The translations under genes were made by a program, and so were the position numbers. Shown one piece after another: positions 43,106 to 52,153 of a stretch of 64,000 nt of DNA. Below the pieces are notes generated by a model. That model saw nothing but the letters and a program-made list of their open reading frames with translations, had not been told where the DNA came from and searched no databases. The stretch is from contig NZ_JAGYPM010000004.1 of NCBI RefSeq assembly GCF_018343665.1, forward strand, positions 374,343 through 438,342, in the 5' to 3' direction. The DNA is from Cytobacillus citreus. Lineage in GTDB: Bacteria; Bacillota; Bacilli; Bacillales; Cytobacillaceae. Positions within the stretch are counted from its first letter, which is position 1. Every line of letters begins with the position of its first letter.

Positions 43106-43121
43106 TGTGATTTAAAACACA
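43106..43121. promoter_or_regulatory. Candidate FNR box upstream of nosD
   Basis: TGTGATTTAAAACACA matches the bacillar FNR consensus TGTGA-N6-TCACA at nine of ten defined positions. It is about 110 bases before the nosD start; CATAAT at 43151-43156 could be the -10. Anaerobic control would suit nos genes but is inferred. Confidence 0.5.
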
Positions 43122-43221
43122 AAAAAGATTATTTCACTTCATCGATTTACCATAATATTTTCAACTTTCTTTCACAAGTATTTGCTAGATTGGTAAATAT
43201 ATAAGGCAGAGGATGTGGACA

Positions 43222-44583
43222 ATGGGGAAAGTGATAAATGACGGGCTGCTGTTGTTCTATGGGTGCATATTTTTCTTGTTCATCCCTTGGAATACGGATG
43301 CTGCAGCAGCAGAAGTGACAGTGGAATCTGATATGAATCTTCAGGAAATGATTGATCATGCAGAACCTGGTGATACATTAAATATTCAAGAGGGGTTATA
43401 TCGTGGATCCATCACAATTTCTAAACCAATAACTCTCGTCGCCCAAAATGGAGCGATCATTGATGGAAGAGGAAATGGAAATGTCATAACGATTGCTTCT
43501 GATGGAGTTGTCATAAAGGGATTTACGATCCAGAATAGCGGAAAGGATAAGGATAACAGCGGGATATTATTGAAGGAAGTAAAGGACGTTGTAATAGATT
43601 CTAACCATATTTCTAATGTATTGTTTGGGATTTATTCTGAAAAAAGTTCGAACAATATTATCAAAAATAATGACATTGAAAGTTTTGATACCCATTTTTC
43701 TAAGCGTGGCAATGGGATCCATCTTTATTATGGGCATGGGAACTTCATTGGGAATAATCGGATAAAAAATGTCCAAGATGGGATTTATTTTGATTCTAAT
43801 TCAAAAAGTAACATTCAAAATAATACCGTTGAAGATTCCAGATACGGCTTCCATTTCATGTTCAGTGAAGATATTTCAGCTGAAGAAAACGACATTCAAA
43901 AAAATGTGACTGGTTTTATGATCATGGATTCTAAGAATCTTCAGTTTAATCGAAATCAAATTACCGATCAGTTTCATTTTAGAGGCTTTGGCATTCTCAT
44001 TTATGATTCTTCCAATATTGTTATCGAAGAAAATGAAATAAGGCAGAATAGCTCAGGTCTTTATTTTGAAAATGCGGAGCAGACACATATTAGGCAAAAT
44101 TTAATAGCTGCGAATCAAGTAGGGATAGAGTTTAAGGGAGATAACATAGATAACGTGTTGACGGAAAATAATTTTATCGGGAATGTAGTCCAGTCGAAGA
44201 TTGCCGATAAGGATATCCTTCTTAATGGACAACAAAAAGGAAACTACTGGGATGATTATAGCAGCTATGATTTAACAGGTGATGGTATTGGGGAAATACC
44301 ATATAAAGCAGGCTCAATTTATGATCAGATTCTAAAGAGTCATCCGTATTGGCAGTTTTATTTTGAAAGCCCTGCTATCAAAATATGGAGTAAAGCAGAA
44401 TCAATGTTTCCCTCCATCGGGACAGCAAATGTATATGATGAAAAACCGCTAACCTTACCGGTGCATTTTGAAAAAGAAAAGAAAAATCAAAAAGAGAAAA
44501 GCAAGTTATCATTATTAATTTACGGCCTAATTTTAACGAGTTCGTCAGTATTTATTCTATTGAAGGGAAAACGAATGGAATGA
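43222..44583 (+). CDS. nosD: NosD-type copper-periplasmic beta-helix protein
   Basis: 453 residues from ATG 43222 (AGAGG nine bases before); ATG 43213 is also possible. An N-terminal signal segment (to about 28) is followed by a right-handed parallel beta-helix made of NosD/CASH repeats (NNIIKNNDI, SNIQNNTVEDS, ENDIQKNVTGF, NLIAANQVGIE) and a conserved GNYWDDYSSYDLTGDGIGE. A C-terminal membrane helix (about 428-447) is present. NosD works with the NosFY transporter to mature the Cu sites of nitrous oxide reductase. nosZ is not in the window. Confidence 0.9.
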   Translation: MGKVINDGLLLFYGCIFFLFIPWNTDAAAAEVTVESDMNLQEMIDHAEPGDTLNIQEGLYRGSITISKPITLVAQNGAIIDGRGNGNVITIASDGVVIKGFTIQNSGKDKDNSGILLKEVKDVVIDSNHISNVLFGIYSEKSSNNIIKNNDIESFDTHFSKRGNGIHLYYGHGNFIGNNRIKNVQDGIYFDSNSKSNIQNNTVEDSRYGFHFMFSEDISAEENDIQKNVTGFMIMDSKNLQFNRNQITDQFHFRGFGILIYDSSNIVIEENEIRQNSSGLYFENAEQTHIRQNLIAANQVGIEFKGDNIDNVLTENNFIGNVVQSKIADKDILLNGQQKGNYWDDYSSYDLTGDGIGEIPYKAGSIYDQILKSHPYWQFYFESPAIKIWSKAESMFPSIGTANVYDEKPLTLPVHFEKEKKNQKEKSKLSLLIYGLILTSSSVFILLKGKRME

Positions 44584-45041
44584 GAAAAATACTAGTCTAT
44601 TTTATCGGTATTATAATACTTTCTGGCTGTGCAGGAACACAGTCTTTTGAGCCAGTAGAGATTAATCCAGAAATTGATGTTTGCGAAATATGCAATATGA
44701 GCATTGCCCATGAAAATTATGCAACTGAAATTATTTCATTAGAAGGAGATGTATTTAAGTTTGATGATATTGGCTGCATGGTTGAGTTTTTAGAAAAGGA
44801 TAAGTCCCTTGCTAAGGATGAAGTAGCAAAACAATTCGTTAGAGATTCGGAAACAGGAGAATGGCTTGAGCTTAAAGACGCTTTTCATGCCTATCACCCT
44901 GAGTTTTGGACCCCGATGGCAAATGGCATCGTCACTTTTAAAGATCAAGAAAGGGCAGAAAGTTATATGAAGGAGCAGGGAAAAGGCGAGTTATATAATT
45001 ACGAACGATTTCTCAAGCACCAATGGAGTTGGAAACAATGA
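44580..45041 (+). CDS. NosL-family copper-binding lipoprotein
   Basis: 153 residues; the ATG overlaps the nosD stop (ATGA). Lipobox LSGC places the lipid anchor at about Cys17. The NosL domain has DVCEICNMSI, followed by FKFDDIGCMVEFLEKD and AYHPEFWTPMANGIVTF. NosL binds Cu(I) and delivers it to apo-NosZ. It lies in the nosD-L-Y-F operon. A second NosL-like gene lies at 46634. Confidence 0.87.
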   Translation: MRKILVYFIGIIILSGCAGTQSFEPVEINPEIDVCEICNMSIAHENYATEIISLEGDVFKFDDIGCMVEFLEKDKSLAKDEVAKQFVRDSETGEWLELKDAFHAYHPEFWTPMANGIVTFKDQERAESYMKEQGKGELYNYERFLKHQWSWKQ

Positions 45042-45862
45042 GTATATACAAAATTGCTCGACAGCAGCTGACTCTTATTATGAGAAGTAAGTGGCTTGGC
45101 AGTTTCGGTATGCTGTTTGCACTCTTAGCTGTATTTGTCACATATTTTGGAAATTCAGGTCAATCTGGTTATACTGGATTCAGCCGCATGACTGCCAGCC
45201 TCCTTAATTTAAATCTATTATTAATACCATTAATTGCACTTCTAATAGGGAGCTTATTTATAGCCGGCGAAAAAGAAGATAGGGGGTTAATGCTGCTTTT
45301 AACCTATCCTGTTTCAGTCAAATCTGTTCTAGTCGGAAAATATATAGGTCTTTTCTTGTCGCTATGGTCTGTTATTACTTTTGGGTATGGGGCAGCGGCC
45401 ATTGTCATGTTTATTGGAAATGCAGATACCTCTATTTCAGTAATGTTTTTATTCTATTTTCTATCTTTATTATTAGCAGTATTTTTTTTAGCATTGTCGA
45501 TGATGATTGGTTTATGGTCGAGAACGCGTTTTCAGGCATTAGGTATGAGTTTAATTGTTTGGGCCATCTCAGTTTTATTTTATGAGTTCATTGTCATGGG
45601 ACTGAGTATATTTGTCACAAAAGAGTGGATTCTTACATTATTGTCGATTTCAATCTTCTTAAATCCGGTGGAACTAATTAGAGTATGGGCAATCCTTTCT
45701 TTAGATGGAGCGTCTGTTTTTGGACCAAATTTGTACGATTTAACAGTATGGGCAAATGGCTGGTTAGGGCAATGTCTATTTGTTATAGCATCACTCTTAT
45801 GGGTGACAGTACCTTTTTATTTTAGCCACCTGTTTGTTAAAAGGAGAATAGGAAATGAGTAA
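45038..45862 (+). CDS. nosY: NosY-type ABC permease
   Basis: 274 residues from ATG 45038, which overlaps the NosL stop; TGGAG lies upstream. Six transmembrane helices, with the conserved cytoplasmic GEKEDRGLMLLLTYPVS after the second and LNPVELIRVWAIL before the last. NosY with NosF forms an ABC transporter that acts mechanically on NosD during Cu-site assembly. Its stop overlaps the nosF start by eight bases. Confidence 0.88.
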   Translation: MSIYKIARQQLTLIMRSKWLGSFGMLFALLAVFVTYFGNSGQSGYTGFSRMTASLLNLNLLLIPLIALLIGSLFIAGEKEDRGLMLLLTYPVSVKSVLVGKYIGLFLSLWSVITFGYGAAAIVMFIGNADTSISVMFLFYFLSLLLAVFFLALSMMIGLWSRTRFQALGMSLIVWAISVLFYEFIVMGLSIFVTKEWILTLLSISIFLNPVELIRVWAILSLDGASVFGPNLYDLTVWANGWLGQCLFVIASLLWVTVPFYFSHLFVKRRIGNE

Positions 45863-46586
45863 AGAATACTTAATAGAATTAGAAGGTATAACGAAACGTT
45901 ATACTGAACATAAGCAAATTGGAGAAATCTCTTTTCCTATTAAAAAAGGAGAAATAACAGCTCTTTGTGGTGGAAATGGGGCTGGAAAAAGTACGCTTAT
46001 TAAATTGCTGACAGGGATAATAAAGCCAACGAGCGGAACAATGAAGGCAGATGGGAAACCAGTTGATCCAATGAGTGAGCGATATAAGGCTTTTTTTTCT
46101 TATATGCCTGATGATATGATATTCCCTAATCAGCTAACAGGATTGGAAATGCTCCTTTTTTTTGCTGGCTTGCAAGGGATTGCAAAGTCTAGAGTCGATG
46201 AAGTGCTAAAAAGGGTTGGTTTATTTGAAGATCGTAGGAAATTGATTAAGCATTATTCAAAAGGAATGCAGCAGCGGCTCTCGCTTGCTCAGGCTCTCCT
46301 TTCAGCAGCGCCCCTCCTTATCCTTGATGAACCAACGAACGGGCTTGATCCTTTCTGGGTATTTCGTTTTAAAGAAATAATAAAAGAAGAAAAAGAGGCA
46401 GGGAAAACGATCCTTTTTTCCACTCATATTCTGTCAATCGTAGAGGAAATTGCTGATACAGCTATCTTCCTTGAAGAAGGAAAGCTAATATATCATGAAA
46501 ATATAGATGTTTTAACAAATACTGCTGGAAAGTATAATTCTCTAGAAAAAGTTTTTTTTGAAAAACAAATAGTCGGTGTAAAATAG
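45855..46586 (+). CDS. nosF: NosF-type ABC ATP-binding protein
   Basis: 243 residues. Walker A GGNGAGKST, signature YSKGMQQRLSLAQA, Walker B LLILDEPTNGLDPF and H-loop STHILS are intact. It ends the nosD-nosL-nosY-nosF operon; a strong terminator follows. Sequence alone resembles many ABC-2 ATPases; the assignment to NosF depends on the neighbours. Confidence 0.88.
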   Translation: MSKEYLIELEGITKRYTEHKQIGEISFPIKKGEITALCGGNGAGKSTLIKLLTGIIKPTSGTMKADGKPVDPMSERYKAFFSYMPDDMIFPNQLTGLEMLLFFAGLQGIAKSRVDEVLKRVGLFEDRRKLIKHYSKGMQQRLSLAQALLSAAPLLILDEPTNGLDPFWVFRFKEIIKEEKEAGKTILFSTHILSIVEEIADTAIFLEEGKLIYHENIDVLTNTAGKYNSLEKVFFEKQIVGVK

Positions 46587-46587
46587 T

Positions 46588-46620
46588 AAAACCGCTGCAA
46601 AGTTTGCAGCGGTTTTTATT
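46588..46620. terminator. Bidirectional terminator after nosF
   Basis: Stem AAACCGCTGCAAA/TTTGCAGCGGTTT followed by TTATT; also placed to end the leftward second NosL gene. Confidence 0.9.
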
Positions 46621-46633
46621 CGAATATTAATGT

Positions 46634-47254
46634 TTAATGACTATTTTCAGATTCATCGTCATGTTCATTATGATCGTCTTCTTCTTTATTTTTCATCTTT
46701 TCCATCTTTTTTATATATCTTTCATTTGAAACCTTATCTATCTCTTCCCAACTAGAAAGGGTAGCTTCCATATCTGTTTTCTCACTTGTGAATTTATCTG
46801 CGCTATCTTGTGTTTCAAAAAAAGCATATCCATATTTCATCGGTGTTTGCATGTCAGAGTGGACTGGAATTGCTTTCTCTGCGTCAATCCAATCGGCTGA
46901 TAGATAGTCCCGAACCCACTTCTCATCTAGTTTTTCACCGGTTTTTCTTTCATAGTTTAACAGGCAGCCAGAATCATCAAAAAAAAGATTCTCCCCTTTT
47001 GAGTTAAGTGCTTGTGCAGTAAAGACGCCCATTGTTTCATCCTTTAAATAAATTTTCATATCACAAAAAGCACATTTATGTTCTTCTGTCGGTTCAATTG
47101 AACTAGCTGTTTGAGCCGTAGTCTCCTCATTAATATTTTCAGTATCTACTTTTGGCTTTTCTTTGGCTGTCCCACTATCAGCTGATTTGTCTCCACAGGC
47201 AGCTAAAGCAAATACTGTCAATCCACTTAGCAATAATAAAACTAGTTTCTTCAT
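46634..47254 (-). CDS. Second NosL-family lipoprotein
   Basis: 206 residues behind GGGGGTAAGATGA. Lipoprotein signal with lipobox ALAAC (Cys20), a low-complexity linker rich in Thr/Glu to about 55, then the NosL domain (HKCAFCDMKIYLKDETMGVF, FFDDSGCLLNYERKTG). The C-terminal tail is long, acidic and His-containing (EEDDHNEHDDESENSH), which could bind metal. It is convergent with the nos operon and separately transcribed. It may serve a different cuproenzyme than the operon-encoded NosL. Confidence 0.85.
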   Translation of the reverse strand: MKKLVLLLLSGLTVFALAACGDKSADSGTAKEKPKVDTENINEETTAQTASSIEPTEEHKCAFCDMKIYLKDETMGVFTAQALNSKGENLFFDDSGCLLNYERKTGEKLDEKWVRDYLSADWIDAEKAIPVHSDMQTPMKYGYAFFETQDSADKFTSEKTDMEATLSSWEEIDKVSNERYIKKMEKMKNKEEDDHNEHDDESENSH

Positions 47255-47437
47255 TCATCTTACCCCCAGTAATTATTCTCAAGAACAGTTTAATGAATAA
47301 TTGTGATAAAAAAATGAGGAGAATAAGGAATAAAAGTGAGGTTATAAGGGGAATTATTACAAATTTAAGAACACTATTGCTTTATTGTGAACAAAAGTTT
47401 ATTATAAAAACATAAGTTTATTTCCGAGGACTGAAGG

Positions 47438-48535
47438 ATGATGAATGAAAAGGAACAGTTAATATTAAGGCTCATTAAAAATGACCCATTTATTTCACAA
47501 AATGAACTAGCGGAAAAGACAGGGCTGTCAAGATCAGCTGTTGCAGGCTATATCTCTTCTCTAACAAAAGAAGGGAAGCTGCTTGGTAGAGCCTATGTTC
47601 TACCGGAAAGAAAGGATATTGTCTGTATTGGGGGGGCCAATGTAGACAGAAAAATTCAGGCTTTAAGTAATCTTCAATTTGGAACGTCTAATCCTGCCGA
47701 AAGTTCTCAATCATGCGGAGGGGTCGCACGAAATATTGCAGAAAATCTAGGAAGACTTGGCTGTGATGTCGCTCTTGTGACGGTTGTTGGGGATGATCAT
47801 GAAGGGAAATGGCTTCTAAATGATACAAAAGCCTATGTTGATATTAGCCCATCTCTCGTGTCTGCCCATTCGGCAACAGGGACTTATACAGCGGTTCTTG
47901 ATAATGAAGGAGAAATGGCTGTCGCTCTTGCCGATATGTCTATTTATGACTCTATTGATATCGATTTTATTGAAAAAAGGTGGGGCTATCTAGCATCATC
48001 AGAAATGGTCGTCATAGATACGAATTTTCCAGACAAAGTGTTAAAGCAAATCATTGTTCGTTGTAAAGAGGAAAATATCCCTCTTTGCATTACACCTGTC
48101 TCTTCGCCAAAAGCAAAAAAGCTACCTGAAGATCTGCAAGGGGTCACTTGGTTGATTGCAAATAAAGATGAAGCTGAGGCATTGTCAGGAATGAAGATCA
48201 ATGATGAGGGGGATTTTTTCAAATCGGCTGAGAAACTCATGGAAAAAGGGGTAGAAAAAGTCGTTATCACTCGAGGAGATAAGGGTTTAATCTTTTTTAC
48301 AAAATTGGGTGAAGCAGGCGTACTTCTTCCTCCAAAGGTCAATGTTGAGGATGTTACAGGTGCAGGTGATTCCCTTGTCGCAGGAATTATGTATGCTCAT
48401 TTGAAAGGCTTAGAGACTGAAAATGCTTGTAAAATTGGAATTGCCTGCTCCATATTGACTCTTCAATCACATGAAACAGTTAATCCAAATTTAAATCATC
48501 TTCGATTACAAGAAACGTTTAAACAATACTTTTAA
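47438..48535 (+). CDS. Pseudouridine kinase-type PfkB protein with N-terminal HTH
   Basis: 365 residues. Residues 1-60 form a winged helix ([36 protein letters not shown]). The PfkB kinase follows, with [13 protein letters not shown] near 67, [16 protein letters not shown], and the anion-hole motif [13 protein letters not shown] with catalytic Asp near 310. The next gene encodes pseudouridine-5'-phosphate glycosidase, so the substrate is most likely pseudouridine. The HTH could make it self-regulating. Confidence 0.9.
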   Translation: MMNEKEQLILRLIKNDPFISQNELAEKTGLSRSAVAGYISSLTKEGKLLGRAYVLPERKDIVCIGGANVDRKIQALSNLQFGTSNPAESSQSCGGVARNIAENLGRLGCDVALVTVVGDDHEGKWLLNDTKAYVDISPSLVSAHSATGTYTAVLDNEGEMAVALADMSIYDSIDIDFIEKRWGYLASSEMVVIDTNFPDKVLKQIIVRCKEENIPLCITPVSSPKAKKLPEDLQGVTWLIANKDEAEALSGMKINDEGDFFKSAEKLMEKGVEKVVITRGDKGLIFFTKLGEAGVLLPPKVNVEDVTGAGDSLVAGIMYAHLKGLETENACKIGIACSILTLQSHETVNPNLNHLRLQETFKQYF

Positions 48536-48552
48536 TAAGGAGTTATGACATC

Positions 48553-49464
48553 ATGTTAGAAAACTGGATAGAATATTCAACTGAGGTACTAGAAGCTAAG
48601 AAAGCAAATAAAGCAATTGTAGCATTGGAATCAACGATTATTTCACATGGAATGCCATATCCGCAAAATGTGGAAACAGCAAAAGAAGTTGAAGAAATTA
48701 TTCGAAAAAATGGTGCTGTTCCAGCAACTATTGCTATCATTAATGGCAAAATTAAAATTGGTCTTTCTGACGATGAGCTTGAATTTTTAGCTCAAAGCAA
48801 GGAAGTTGAAAAAGCTAGCCGACGCGACCTGCCATTTTTAATAGCACAAAAGAAAAATGGTGCAACAACGGTTGCTGCAACAATGTATTGTGCACAACTT
48901 GCAGGTATTGAAGTCTTTGTAACCGGTGGTATTGGTGGGGTTCACCGTGAAGCGGAAACAACAATGGATATCTCTGCTGACCTTCAAGAATTGGCACAAA
49001 CAAATGTTGCTGTTGTATGTGCGGGTGCCAAATCAATCCTTGATTTAGGGCTTACACTAGAATACCTTGAAACATATGGTGTGCCAGTTGTCGGCATTGA
49101 AACGGATATTTTTCCAGCATTCTACACACGTACAAGCCCATTTAGCGTAAACTACCGTGTTGACACAACACAAGAAGCTGCAGACATGATCCGTACGAAA
49201 TGGGAGCTTGGATTAAATGGCGGTGTAGTAATTGCAAACCCAATCCCAGAAGCAGATGCACTAGACGAGACTTTTATTACTAAATTAATTGAAACAGCGT
49301 TACAAGAAGCGAAAGAAAACAATATTTCAGGTAAAAAAGTAACGCCATTCCTATTAGGAAAGTTGAAGGAATTAACTGAAGGGAAAAGCTTAATCGCAAA
49401 TATTGCCCTTGTTAAGCATAATGCTGAGGTTGGTTCAAGAATTGCTGTGAATTTACAGAAATAA
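48553..49464 (+). CDS. psuG: Pseudouridine-5'-phosphate glycosidase
   Basis: 303 residues behind AAGGAGTTATGACATC, 17 bases after the kinase gene. Signature segments are [17 protein letters not shown] near the start, [21 protein letters not shown] and [20 protein letters not shown]. The enzyme splits pseudouridine 5'-phosphate into uracil and ribose 5-phosphate with a metal ion, completing pseudouridine catabolism started by the upstream kinase. Confidence 0.95.
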   Translation: MLENWIEYSTEVLEAKKANKAIVALESTIISHGMPYPQNVETAKEVEEIIRKNGAVPATIAIINGKIKIGLSDDELEFLAQSKEVEKASRRDLPFLIAQKKNGATTVAATMYCAQLAGIEVFVTGGIGGVHREAETTMDISADLQELAQTNVAVVCAGAKSILDLGLTLEYLETYGVPVVGIETDIFPAFYTRTSPFSVNYRVDTTQEAADMIRTKWELGLNGGVVIANPIPEADALDETFITKLIETALQEAKENNISGKKVTPFLLGKLKELTEGKSLIANIALVKHNAEVGSRIAVNLQK

Positions 49465-49470
49465 GAATGG

Positions 49471-49520
49471 GGCCATGTCCTGTCAGATGCGATGCATTGG
49501 ACGGACTGGCCTTTTTTAAT
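49471..49520 (+). terminator. Intrinsic terminator after psuG
   Basis: GGGCCATGTCC pairs with GGAC..TGGCC across a long loop and is followed by TTTTTTAATTT. The leftward sortase gene ends inside it at 49516. Confidence 0.65.
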
Positions 49521-50136
49521 TTGTAACTGGATTATCTATTCGATTAGCTGTTAATACATATCGATAAGGTGCATCTCCGATGTATGAAAAGGGGTAGCAG
49601 GTTGAGACGGTCAGTGTTTCGGTTGGTGCCGTGGACTTAATAACAGTTGAGTCATCAGCCTCAACAATTTGTGCGTGTGTAATCTCATAGCGAAAGGTTC
49701 CATATGGCATGATTACTTGAAAAATATCACCCATTTCTAATTCTCCAAGCTGGCGAAAGACTGTTTCACGATGACCAGAAAGCAATATTTGGTCTGGCTG
49801 GCCAGGTAGTACAGTGCCAGAATAATGACCGACACCTTTTTCTAGTTCGTATTCACTTGTTCCCTCAATAATGGGAAGTTTGGCTTGAAGGCGCGGGATT
49901 TCTAATATTCCAATTGCTTCCCCTTTTTTGAATGAATATTCAATCTTTTGTTCTTTATTAAGCATAGGCTGAGGTGAATCTTTTTCAATTATTTGGATTT
50001 TTTCCTTTGCTTCAATTAATGAAATATCTTTATTCTTCTCTAGTTTATAAATATCAGATATGGAGATGAAAACAAGAACAGAGCCAAATAATAAAAGAAT
50101 GGCAGCTATTAGGAAAATACTTTTTCCAATTCTCAA
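49516..50136 (-). CDS. Class D sortase
   Basis: 206 residues from TTG 50136, whose last bases overlap the stop of the SinR-like gene. One N-terminal membrane helix (about 7-27) anchors the enzyme outside. The fold has the substrate-region start GEAIGILEIPRLQAKLPIIEG, catalytic His in LLSGHRETVF (about 124), Cys in TLTVSTCYPF (about 185) and Arg in YRYVLTA. Class D sortases prefer LPNTA-type signals, and a protein ending in LPNTA, a hydrophobic helix and a basic tail is encoded at 52154. It is very probably the dedicated sortase of this matrix locus. Confidence 0.92.
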   Translation of the reverse strand: MRIGKSIFLIAAILLLFGSVLVFISISDIYKLEKNKDISLIEAKEKIQIIEKDSPQPMLNKEQKIEYSFKKGEAIGILEIPRLQAKLPIIEGTSEYELEKGVGHYSGTVLPGQPDQILLSGHRETVFRQLGELEMGDIFQVIMPYGTFRYEITHAQIVEADDSTVIKSTAPTETLTVSTCYPFSYIGDAPYRYVLTANRIDNPVTN

Positions 50137-50480
50137 TGATCATTGCCCCCATTCAGTTTCTTAAATTTTATAAAGTCTAAATAATAGGCAAAATCCTTCT
50201 TTGTAATTCCGTTTTGAATGGCCTCATGAACTAGCTGAATCCAGTCATCATCAATATTTTGCAACTCAATAATCTCTTCTTTTTTCTTATTATCTAGCAG
50301 ATCCTCCACATCTGTATCAAGAGTATTCGCTAATCTTGATAAGACTTGCAAGGAAGGATTCTGTTGTATTCCCCTTTCAATGTAACTTAAATAGGACTTA
50401 GATATTCCTGATTTTTCAGAAAGCTCATTAATAGAATACCCTTTTTTTATTCGTAATCGTTTTATTCGCATCCCCACCAC
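50133..50480 (-). CDS. SinR-like repressor with Sin dimerisation domain
   Basis: 115 residues from GTG 50480, chosen because MVGMRIKRLRIKKGYS then aligns with the SinR start MIGQRIK and AAGGGGAAATCATT precedes it. XRE helix-turn-helix (SINELSEKSGISKSYLSYIE), then a linker and a SinI-interaction type domain (DDDWIQLVHEAIQNGITKKD, YYLDFIKFKK). In B. subtilis SinR represses matrix genes until SinI sequesters it. Here the gene is co-transcribed with the sortase and divergent from sipW-tasA. Less like SinR than the protein at 54706. Confidence 0.88.
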   Translation of the reverse strand: MVGMRIKRLRIKKGYSINELSEKSGISKSYLSYIERGIQQNPSLQVLSRLANTLDTDVEDLLDNKKKEEIIELQNIDDDWIQLVHEAIQNGITKKDFAYYLDFIKFKKLNGGNDH

Positions 50481-50561
50481 AATGATTTCCCCTTTTATCA
50501 CAAATTTACGGGCTCTATATTTTCCACAATGAAACTTCATTTTTTGTTAATTCATTATAAC

Positions 50562-50574
50562 GAACAAATTGTTC
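50562..50574. promoter_or_regulatory. Palindromic candidate SinR-type operator
   Basis: GAACAAATTGTTC, a perfect 13-bp palindrome followed by AA. The promoter region of the second sinR (55077-55091) has GAACGTATTGTTCAA, identical at 13 of 15 positions. Lies about 85 bases before the first SinR-like gene. Confidence 0.55.
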
Positions 50575-50633
50575 AATAAAAAATACGAAATATTGAGAAA
50601 AATGAAGATAAGTTAAGAAAATAATTGAAAATT

Positions 50634-50745
50634 GTTCTTTAAAACGAAAAAACGGCTGAATTTGGAATTTTTAAAAATAATCCGATTGAACTATACTCAA
50701 ATTGGAAGTTCGATAAAAAGAACGATGTAGTCTTGGTTAAAGAAC
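50634..50745. promoter_or_regulatory. Three GTTCTTT boxes upstream of sipW-tasA
   Basis: GTTCTTT at 50634-50640 on the plus strand, and AAAGAAC (its complement) at 50717-50723 and 50739-50745. This matches the seven-base B. subtilis SinR recognition sequence GTTCTYT exactly in all three. They lie 63-174 bases before the sipW start and flank a possible promoter (TTGGTT 50734, TATGTA near 50757). Confidence 0.6.
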
Positions 50746-50807
50746 GTAATTGCTTGTATGTAATAGAAAACCTTAACCTCTATATCAAATAGAAAGGTGG
50801 ACAAGCT

Positions 50808-51398
50808 GTGAAATCTGCTTGGAAAAAAACAAGAAAGTTTATTAGTAATCTAGTGACAACAATATTGTTTATTAATCTCATATTAATGGCTGTTTTAGTA
50901 GTATCCTCAAAAGCATCAGGTGGAGAGCCTGAAATTATGGGATACCAGCTAAAAACCGTTTTATCTGGATCAATGGAGCCGACCTTTCTAACGGGGTCTG
51001 TAATAGCAGTAAAGCCGCTGGAAAAGGATGAAAAGAGAAATCTTAAAAAGGGAAATGTCATTACTTTCGTAGCAAGTGATGAAAAATTAATCACTCACCG
51101 GATTATGGGCGTCACTACAAGTGGTGAACATGTGATGTATGAGACAAAAGGGGATAATAACCAAGCGGCTGACATGAACCCGGTACTATCAGAGAATGTT
51201 CAGGCTATTTATACAGGTTTTACAATCCCTTATATTGGATACTTTATAGACTTTGCCCAATCCAAGGAAGGCAGTGCCATTCTATTAATTGGCCCAGGGA
51301 TATTATTGCTAGGTTATGCAGCATTTAGTATTTATCAAGCCTTAAGAGAAATCGATCCAAAATCCAAAAAACAAGACAACGAAGAAAAGACTGCCTAA
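50808..51398 (+). CDS. sipW: Signal peptidase I of ER/SipW type
   Basis: 196 residues from GTG 50808 behind AGAAAGGTGGACAAGCT. A transmembrane helix (about 12-34) precedes the catalytic serine Ser55 in VLSGSMEPTF; the second catalytic residue is His97 in ITHRIMG, not Lys, which marks the ER-type branch to which SipW belongs. A second membrane helix lies near 160-180. SipW processes TasA and its partners; tasA is the next gene. The protein at 52154 may be another substrate. Confidence 0.94.
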   Translation: MKSAWKKTRKFISNLVTTILFINLILMAVLVVSSKASGGEPEIMGYQLKTVLSGSMEPTFLTGSVIAVKPLEKDEKRNLKKGNVITFVASDEKLITHRIMGVTTSGEHVMYETKGDNNQAADMNPVLSENVQAIYTGFTIPYIGYFIDFAQSKEGSAILLIGPGILLLGYAAFSIYQALREIDPKSKKQDNEEKTA

Positions 51399-51479
51399 AC
51401 GGTTTGAACTCCTTGTAAATCAAGGGTCAAAATAAAAATTTTATACATACCCAAAAAGGGTAAGAGGAGGAAATGGAGA

Positions 51480-52085
51480 ATGAGCATTAAGAAAAAATTT
51501 GGTTTAGGAATCGCATCAGCAGCACTAGGGTTATCATTAGTCGGAGGAGGAACATTTGCATACTTTAGCGATACTGAAGTAACGAACAACACATTTGCAG
51601 CTGGTACATTGGATCTATCTGTTAATCCAAAAACAATTGTAAATGTTGATAACATTAAACCTGGCGATACTATGTTAAGAGAGTTTAAGTTAGTCAACAA
51701 CGGTTCTTTAGACATTGATGATGTATTACTTTCTACAGATTATAAAGTAACAGACGCAAAGGGTAATAACGTGGAGGATTTTGGAGAGCATATCAGAGTT
51801 AACTTCCTGTATAACGCTGACAAAGATAGTGTTCCTATCTTCTCAAAAACTTTAAAAGATTTGAAAGACAACTATAGCGACATGAACTCACCGGACGTTA
51901 TCATATTCTGGGATGAATTCTGGAATCAATTTTTTAATGGTTATTTAGCTCCAGGTACTGACGATACATTATACGTACAATTTGAATTTGTTGACAATGG
52001 TCAAGACCAAAACCAATTCCAAGGAGATTCCTTACAGCTTGAGTGGACATTCAATGCTACTCAAACTGAAGGAGAAGAAAGATAA
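51480..52085 (+). CDS. tasA: TasA/CalY-family matrix fibre protein
   Basis: 201 residues behind GAGGAGGAAATGGAGA. The signal peptide is of SipW type: LGIASAALGLSLVGGGTFAYFSD, with cleavage expected near AYFSD. The mature part has the camelysin/TasA beta-sandwich pattern (NNTFAAGTLDLSV, NIKPGDTMLREFKLVNNGSL, LEWTFNATQ). TasA homologues assemble by donor-strand exchange into extracellular fibres that scaffold biofilms; CalY of B. cereus is a close relative. Adjacent sipW and SinR boxes support the call. No tapA is present. Confidence 0.92.
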   Translation: MSIKKKFGLGIASAALGLSLVGGGTFAYFSDTEVTNNTFAAGTLDLSVNPKTIVNVDNIKPGDTMLREFKLVNNGSLDIDDVLLSTDYKVTDAKGNNVEDFGEHIRVNFLYNADKDSVPIFSKTLKDLKDNYSDMNSPDVIIFWDEFWNQFFNGYLAPGTDDTLYVQFEFVDNGQDQNQFQGDSLQLEWTFNATQTEGEER

Positions 52086-52096
52086 TAAAGTTCTGA

Positions 52097-52130
52097 TGAA
52101 AGGTGGGAATTCGTTCCCACCTTTTATCAA
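52097..52130 (+). terminator. Terminator or attenuator between tasA and the LPNTA gene
   Basis: Stem AAAGGTGGGAA/TTCCCACCTTT with TTCG loop, followed by TATC. Partial read-through would give less anchor protein than TasA. Confidence 0.8.
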
Positions 52131-52153
52131 ATCAATTGATGTGAGGTCATGCC

